Source: Methylomonas sp. (lineage in GTDB: Bacteria; Pseudomonadota; Gammaproteobacteria; Methylococcales; Methylomonadaceae). Taken from it: a DNA stretch of 9,212 nt. The stretch covers positions 1 through 9,212 of the forward strand of contig JALXCS010000018.1 of the NCBI GenBank assembly GCA_026990815.1. Direction: 5' to 3'. Positions 5,073 to 9,212 of the stretch are shown here, piece after piece. The position numbers and the translations under genes are program-made. Numbering within the stretch: position 1 is the stretch's first letter; each line of letters begins with the position of its first letter. The notes beneath the pieces are model-generated. The model was not told the origin of the DNA and ran no database searches. It saw only the letters and a list, made by a program, of their open reading frames with translations.

Positions 5073-6587
5073 ATGAATACCATGGATACAGCCAAGCCGG
5101 TAGAAACTTGGGTCAGAACAATGCTTTCGCATATTTTTGGCAGGGCACGTGTGGTGTTTATGGTAGCGGTGTTTTCTGCTGTTTGCGCAGGTTTAGCAGC
5201 AAGTATTCTTCCTTCAATATATTCAGGTGATTTTTCCATTCTGATCAAAGCGCCGGAACTTGATCTCAGTTTAGTTGGACAAAATACAGATATTTCATTC
5301 AAACCGGGCCAAGTTGGATCTTATATTATTGCTGATGAATACCAAATTCTAACAAGTCACGGGTTGTCTGAAGCAGTAGCTGAAGTTTATTTAGCCAGGG
5401 GCTACCCATTTCCAATTGATGGTTATTTGCGCTCCATCATTTCCTGGCTGCCTTTTCGTTTTATATCCCCTGCAAGAAGTAATCTTCACTATCATACCAA
5501 AGTGCAGCAATATCATACCAAAGTGCAGCAATTGGCTGATTATTTGAATTCCAAATTCAAAGTCACCCCGATTATGAAATCTGATGTTATCAAGGTTGAA
5601 ATGCGCCATCACAATCGTCAATTCTTATCCCGGGTTTTGAATATTCTGGCGGAAGAACTGTTTCAGTACAGAAAAAAAATCTGGTTCAATGAGAAAGCCC
5701 AAAGTTTTTTTACTGATCAATCATCAGAGCTACTTTCTCAGTGGGCTGAAACGCAACAAAAGATACAGTCTTTAAAGTCCAAAAGTCACGAGATTAGCCC
5801 GATTGCCGAAAAACAGGAACTTGAAAAAAAAGTGGTGGCGAATATTGCCAGGATTCAAGAGCTAAATACCCAAATCAATGAGTCATATAAACGGTTTGAA
5901 TACATAAAGAAGTTGCCACTTAAAAAGGCACTTACTTATCAGATCAGAGAAGCTCAAGGAAGTCGGCTGTTTTGGCAACTGGAAACAGATATTGGTGAAG
6001 CAAAGTCAAATATTCAAGCACTCCGTTCAATTCATTTGAAAAGCTCTCCAGTCATGAAAAAAGCGCTTAAACATATTTACAGTCTTTATCGCGAATATAA
6101 GACTCTCAAAATAGGACTCATTCAAAACACTATACAGACATTGGAAACTGAGCGCGATGTAATTAAGAAAAATAATGCTCAGCTAGGAAGTAAATTAGTA
6201 AAGTTAGGCCATTCGGCTCAGGAAATGCTAGTGCTAGATCAGAAAATTAATTTGCTTCGTAATCAGCATGAACTTTATCAAAGCAAAACTTCGGAAATTG
6301 ATGTGCAAAACCGTTTACGTAGCGCATCAGGTGGTGCCATTAGGCTTATTTCCCCTCCTAGGGTTAAATTGAAACCTGTTTGGCCAAATAAAACAATTAT
6401 CATTTTGGCGGCAACATTGCTGGCTGTTGTGTTAACCATACTAGTGACAGTGGTTTATTGGTCAATGAGGGATACAGTGACTGTGCCCGAGGAAATTGTG
6501 AAAGACCTCGGTTTGCCCGTACTCGCTTCTTTTCCTTTGTTTATGGCAAATGAGACAAAGCAGGCAGAAGTATTGCGGGGAGAGTGA
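5073..6587 (+). CDS. Wzz-type chain-length determinant / polysaccharide co-polymerase
   Basis: This encodes 504 residues. Transmembrane helix 1 is at about 26-46 (VVFMVAVFSAVCAGLAASIL) and helix 2 at about 440-463. Between them is a long periplasmic region with Gln/Glu/Lys-rich coiled coil at about 205-415. The proline-containing stretch SPPRVKLKPVWP (427-438) before helix 2 is typical of the PCP/Wzz family. The C-terminal tail is about 40 residues with no fused kinase, so a separate partner is expected, and the CpsD-like gene downstream fits. A perfect tandem repeat YHTKVQQ-YHTKVQQ lies at 140-153. The start is uncertain: ATG 5073 has only a distant GGGA upstream, ATG 5082 is an alternative, and coupling to the upstream stop is likely. 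Expected role: inner-membrane scaffold that sets polymer length and contacts the Wza-type channel. Confidence 0.92.
   Translation: MNTMDTAKPVETWVRTMLSHIFGRARVVFMVAVFSAVCAGLAASILPSIYSGDFSILIKAPELDLSLVGQNTDISFKPGQVGSYIIADEYQILTSHGLSEAVAEVYLARGYPFPIDGYLRSIISWLPFRFISPARSNLHYHTKVQQYHTKVQQLADYLNSKFKVTPIMKSDVIKVEMRHHNRQFLSRVLNILAEELFQYRKKIWFNEKAQSFFTDQSSELLSQWAETQQKIQSLKSKSHEISPIAEKQELEKKVVANIARIQELNTQINESYKRFEYIKKLPLKKALTYQIREAQGSRLFWQLETDIGEAKSNIQALRSIHLKSSPVMKKALKHIYSLYREYKTLKIGLIQNTIQTLETERDVIKKNNAQLGSKLVKLGHSAQEMLVLDQKINLLRNQHELYQSKTSEIDVQNRLRSASGGAIRLISPPRVKLKPVWPNKTIIILAATLLAVVLTILVTVVYWSMRDTVTVPEEIVKDLGLPVLASFPLFMANETKQAEVLRGE
5490..5531 (+). repeat. Perfect in-frame 21-bp tandem duplication in the Wzz-like gene
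   Basis: Units 5490-5510 and 5511-5531 are identical, each beginning TATCATACC and ending AAAGTGCAGCAA, with no spacer. Each encodes YHTKVQQ (residues 140-146 and 147-153). The unit is seven codons, so it keeps the frame and inserts exactly one heptad into the periplasmic part. Identity at the DNA level, including third positions, points to a recent slippage duplication. Confidence 0.95.
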
Positions 6588-6670
6588 TTGTCTTGATAAC
6601 AAATAATTTTTTTTAAAATGAAATACCTTCTTTTTCAGCCCAATCGTCAAAACTAGTAATATTTTGCGTA

Positions 6671-6685
6671 TAGGAAATCAGAGTG
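6671..6685 (+). promoter_or_regulatory. Ribosome binding site deciding the GTG start of the Wzy-like gene
   Basis: TAGGAA at 6671-6676 lies six bases before GTG 6683-6685. No ATG with a comparable Shine-Dalgarno precedes the first transmembrane segment, so the GTG start is preferred. The 95-base gap before it (6588-6682) is very AT-rich; TTGATA 6593-6598 and TAAAAT 6614-6619 are only 15 apart, so an internal promoter is possible but weak. Confidence 0.6.
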
Positions 6686-8068
6686 CGGGATCAATTACGT
6701 ACCAAGATAGTATTACATGACAGCCCTTTAGGGTTGGTCATGATCTCTGTTATAGCTGCCAGTTTGATTGTAGTCATGGTCATTGTAGTAAGTATGGCTA
6801 TGCAAGATAAACAACACTACTTGTTGTTGCTACCAATTGGAATTGTAGTAGGGTATTTGGGATTCGTTTTTCCGCAGATTACCTTGTTGGTGGTCGTCGC
6901 GTTAATTCCTATGAATAGTTTTGCTGGATTCCTTGGGGTTTCCAAGCTGGTAACACTGTATAAAATTTTGTTCCCGATTGCTCTTGTATCCTTCTTGTTG
7001 GGCCGAATAACAGGCCGATTTCGTCCCCTTGCTTTTCAAACATTGGATTATTGGATTATTGCCTGGGTTTTATTGGACTTTGTGTTGAGTTTTTTTGCTC
7101 ATAATCCGTTTGAGGCTTTTAATTTTACCCGGCGTTTCGTGAGTATGGCCCTGTTGTATTTTGTCTTGAGCAGGATTTTTACTGATATCAATTGGAATAG
7201 ACGATTGCAGAAAACGATAGTTTATGCAGCATTGGTATCTTCATTGTTTAGTATTTTAATGCATGGCTCAGAACAAAGTTCCTTGGAGCTCGAACGTATG
7301 ACAGGAGCCACGGACACATCACCCAATATTTTTGCGGTCAGTCTGATTCCTCCGATGTTGTTTTCGATCGTTTTTATCATGCAAAAAACATCAGTGATAC
7401 GCATAGTGTTTTATGCGTCAATTGCATTGGTGCTGTTGATCGCCTTTACGCTGACTTATTCGCGTTCGGCGTTTCTGGTGATTACGATTGCCGGTGTTAC
7501 TAGTCTTTGGATTTGGAGGTCAAAGTTATCGGCAAAACATTGGCTTGGACTAGGAGCTGGTATCCTAATAGCCTTGCTTCTGATTCCTTCTAATTTCTGG
7601 GATCGCATTGCGACATTGACACAATTTGGTTCAGAAGGGTTTGTTGATTACTCTTTATGGCGCCGAGAAAACTATATTAAAGTTGCTGCAAATATGTTTG
7701 CTTCAGCCCCTTTATTTGGTGTTGGGCCAGGAAATTTTTTACCTCTCCATGCGATGGCTGAATACCAGACTGAGCCATCCCTTATCGGTGTTGCAAGACA
7801 GCCACATAATGCTTATCTTCAGATGACAACAGAAACAGGGCTTGTCGGTTTAACTGTTTTTATCAGTACCTTGGTGGCTGCGCTGAAATCAGCCAGGGTA
7901 TTTTTAAAGGCTGGGGATGCTAACTTTTGGTTAGCCAGTGCTTTGTTTCTTTCTATGACAGCTTTTTCGGTAATGGGTTTTTTTTCCCATTTGCTTCTAG
8001 ATAAAAATTTCTGGATTATTTTGGCAATGATCAGAACACTTCCTGAACTGAAACAACATCAAAGCTAA
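6683..8068 (+). CDS. Wzy-type EPS polymerase / O-antigen ligase-family membrane protein
   Basis: This encodes 461 residues from a GTG start and is hydrophobic throughout, with about ten to twelve predicted membrane segments (for example 18-40, 46-65, 68-80, 92-108, 121-140, 215-233, 238-257, 262-278, 288-302, 385-400 and 415-436). The Wzy_C/O-antigen ligase signatures are present: TLTYSRSAFLV (256-266, with Arg261), then a large periplasmic loop with WRRENYIKVAANMFASAPLFGVGPGNF (326-352), and QPHNAYLQMTTETGLVGL (373-390, with His375). In this family the conserved arginines and the HN motif in this loop are important for handling undecaprenyl-linked glycan. Polymerase and ligase members cannot be separated by sequence alone. 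Its place between Wzz-like and CpsD-like genes argues for polymerisation of EPS repeat units at the periplasmic face of the inner membrane. The stop lies three bases before the next start. Confidence 0.88.
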   Translation: MRDQLRTKIVLHDSPLGLVMISVIAASLIVVMVIVVSMAMQDKQHYLLLLPIGIVVGYLGFVFPQITLLVVVALIPMNSFAGFLGVSKLVTLYKILFPIALVSFLLGRITGRFRPLAFQTLDYWIIAWVLLDFVLSFFAHNPFEAFNFTRRFVSMALLYFVLSRIFTDINWNRRLQKTIVYAALVSSLFSILMHGSEQSSLELERMTGATDTSPNIFAVSLIPPMLFSIVFIMQKTSVIRIVFYASIALVLLIAFTLTYSRSAFLVITIAGVTSLWIWRSKLSAKHWLGLGAGILIALLLIPSNFWDRIATLTQFGSEGFVDYSLWRRENYIKVAANMFASAPLFGVGPGNFLPLHAMAEYQTEPSLIGVARQPHNAYLQMTTETGLVGLTVFISTLVAALKSARVFLKAGDANFWLASALFLSMTAFSVMGFFSHLLLDKNFWIILAMIRTLPELKQHQS

Positions 8069-8071
8069 ATA

Positions 8072-8773
8072 ATGACTAATATGAATAAATTGGAATTAAA
8101 CAAAAGTGAATTACAAAATGCATTGAATCAAAAATCTGGAAGTTTAATATCTGAAAGTGCGGCAATAGTTTATTCGCTGAATACGTATCGTATTAAAAGT
8201 AAAGCAAGTGTTTTTGGTTTTATCAGTGCGCGCAGCGGTGAAGGCACAACCTATAGCGCTGTTGCAGTTCTGGAAGCTTTGCCGAAATTGCTGGGGGACG
8301 TATCAGCAGTGCTTGTTGACGCCAATTTAAGTCATACTGATCTTTCTTATCAGGTCGGTTTTCCAAAAAAAGGCTGGGCGAATTGGTTGGCGAATGAAGC
8401 AAGCTATGACATCGAAGATGTGGTAATTACATGGAAAAATACGGCGGGTCTTGGTGTGCTTCCCGTTGGTGTCAATTCAAATTTTGTTGATAAAAAATAC
8501 ATTGCTAAATTTGTTGATGTAATCGCGTTACTTAAAACAAGCTTTGATTTTATCCTGCTAGACTGCCAGCCATTCTTCAGCGATAAATTGTCAAGTCAGT
8601 TTTGTCTGGGTTCAGATAAGGTGGTAATCGTTATTGAAGCAGAGAAAACTCGAAAATTTCTGGTCAGAATAATGATGGAAGAGCTACAAGAAATGAAAAT
8701 AGATACTCTTGGGTCTATTCTAAATAAACGCAGGTACCATATTCCACAGTGGCTTTATAAACACCTTTTTTAG
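8072..8773 (+). CDS. CpsD/BY-kinase-like P-loop protein with a degenerate Walker A
   Basis: This encodes 233 residues and is cytoplasmic, with no membrane segment. The fold is that of the stand-alone kinase half of bacterial tyrosine kinases: an N-terminal linker with SESAAIVYSLNTYRIK (27-42, the ES.R.LR.N-like helix), the P-loop at about 52-60, Walker A' AVLVDANLSHTDLS (79-92) and Walker B FDFILLDCQP (158-167). The P-loop reads SARSGEGTT where active members have GEGKS/T, so the ATP-binding lysine is Thr59. Walker A' has DAN in place of the usual DxD. The C-terminus lacks a tyrosine cluster; only Tyr222 and Tyr229 lie near the end. It is therefore probably not an active kinase but may keep a structural or regulatory role with the Wzz-like partner. 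No clear Shine-Dalgarno precedes ATG 8072, and coupling to the upstream stop at 8066-8068 is likely. ATG 8081 is an alternative start. Confidence 0.85.
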   Translation: MTNMNKLELNKSELQNALNQKSGSLISESAAIVYSLNTYRIKSKASVFGFISARSGEGTTYSAVAVLEALPKLLGDVSAVLVDANLSHTDLSYQVGFPKKGWANWLANEASYDIEDVVITWKNTAGLGVLPVGVNSNFVDKKYIAKFVDVIALLKTSFDFILLDCQPFFSDKLSSQFCLGSDKVVIVIEAEKTRKFLVRIMMEELQEMKIDTLGSILNKRRYHIPQWLYKHLF

Positions 8774-8785
8774 CCTTTTAGGATA

Positions 8786-8813
8786 CTGGTCTCTCAGATC
8801 AGGTTGTTTTTTT
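8786..8813 (+). terminator. Rho-independent terminator of the EPS operon
   Basis: CTGGTCT (8786-8792) and AGATCAG (8796-8802) form a seven-pair stem with one G-U pair and a CTC loop. G8803 and then TTGTTTTTTT (8804-8813) follow. It starts 13 bases after the CpsD-like stop. The stem is short and only moderately stable. It overlaps the stop codon of the convergent methyltransferase gene (8799-8801). Read from the other strand there is no T-run after the stem, so it should act for the plus strand only. Confidence 0.6.
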
Positions 8814-9212
8814 CAAAATCAAAATATTACCGTATGAAAAATATGGGATCTTGACTTGTTGAAACCAAAAATGGTTAAAGTTATGAATAATTCTTTTTAA
8901 TATTGGTGAAGAGCATTTCCTGTAGAGTTCTGTAAATTGGCCAGACAAATGGTGACTGATGAGAAAGCCATTACTTTCAAATGTGCTCTTTAACCATTTG
9001 ATATTGGCCTGTCTTGTCAAGAATTTTCCACTCGCTGTCTCCTTCCAGCATTCCAAACCAGCTGGCGTCATTTTTACAGCCATATTGTTGTTGTCTAATA
9101 ATAGATTTAGGTTTCTGAAAATTATCGATTGAAGTGAACGCATATTACCCTCACTAATAATTAATATCCCACCTTTTTTTAAAACCCGGCTCAGTTCTGA
9201 AATGGCTTGTTC
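8799..9212 (-). CDS. SAM-dependent methyltransferase, C-terminal part (gene leaves the window)
   Basis: The minus-strand frame is open from the right edge to TGA 8801-8799, giving 137 residues with the N-terminus outside the window. An internal Met (ATG at 9143) is not the real start, because the upstream residues AISELSRVLKKGGILIISEGN are the conserved late strand of class I methyltransferases (motif III region, VLKKGGxLIIxE). The SAM-binding GxGxG motif must lie beyond position 9212. The remaining part (WLKSTFESNGFLI, GQFTELY, FWFQQVKIPYFSYGNILILKK) resembles the C-terminus of Methyltransf_11-type enzymes found in polysaccharide clusters. Its substrate is unknown; a sugar or lipid carrier in the EPS pathway is an inference from position. 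It converges on the EPS operon with 25 bases between stops. Confidence 0.75.
   Translation of the reverse strand, partial: EQAISELSRVLKKGGILIISEGNMRSLQSIIFRNLNLLLDNNNMAVKMTPAGLECWKETASGKFLTRQANIKWLKSTFESNGFLISHHLSGQFTELYRKCSSPILKRIIHNFNHFWFQQVKIPYFSYGNILILKKTT

Noticed and set aside
8799..9143. A complete 114-residue gene starting at the ATG at 9143
   Set aside because: The frame continues upstream to the window edge with conserved methyltransferase sequence, so this ATG is internal and the gene is partial.

Overview
The window looks like an accessory exopolysaccharide (EPS) or capsule locus from a Gram-negative bacterium, probably a proteobacterium. The evidence is an outer-membrane polysaccharide export lipoprotein of the Wza type, a Wzz-type chain-length protein, a Wzy/O-antigen-ligase-family membrane protein and a CpsD-like P-loop protein, in that order on one strand. 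Base composition is visibly AT-rich. I cannot name a genus.

Layout. (1) Positions 1-625 hold the 3' end of a group II intron: a maturase remnant with its RT domain missing, followed by well-formed domains V and VI. Directly upstream, at 3-86, is the tail of another, unidentified reading frame. (2) Positions 617-3088 (minus strand) encode a large secreted multidomain protein: signal peptide, Ig-like domain, long helical Trp/Asp-rich central region, EF-hand-like loop and CARDB-like domain. The 3' end of the intron is inserted into the end of this gene and supplies its last two codons and its stop. (3) Positions 3089-4058 are a non-coding divergent spacer of 970 bp that is unusually rich in inverted repeats. 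These include a 38-bp perfect palindrome at the centre of a roughly 120-bp imperfect one, and a 100-bp imperfect palindrome with two internal hairpins. (4) Positions 4059-8773 (plus strand) hold the four EPS genes: export lipoprotein, Wzz-like, Wzy-like and CpsD-like. They are separated by 3, 95 and 3 bases and followed by a likely Rho-independent terminator at 8786-8813. (5) Positions 8799-9212 (minus strand) hold the C-terminal part of a SAM-dependent methyltransferase that runs out of the window.

How the genes could work together. The Wzy-like protein would polymerise lipid-linked repeat units in the inner membrane. The Wzz-like protein and the CpsD-like ATPase homologue would set chain length and connect polymerisation to export. 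The lipoprotein would form the outer-membrane exit channel. The divergent secreted protein may act on the finished polymer, which is inferred only from its neighbours and architecture. Glycosyltransferases and a flippase are not in the window.

Most notable points: the CpsD-like protein lacks the Walker A lysine; the Wzz-like gene carries a perfect in-frame 21-bp tandem duplication that repeats a heptad; the secreted-protein gene ends in intron sequence; and the divergent spacer holds nested palindromes, one of which has integron attC-like outer boxes.
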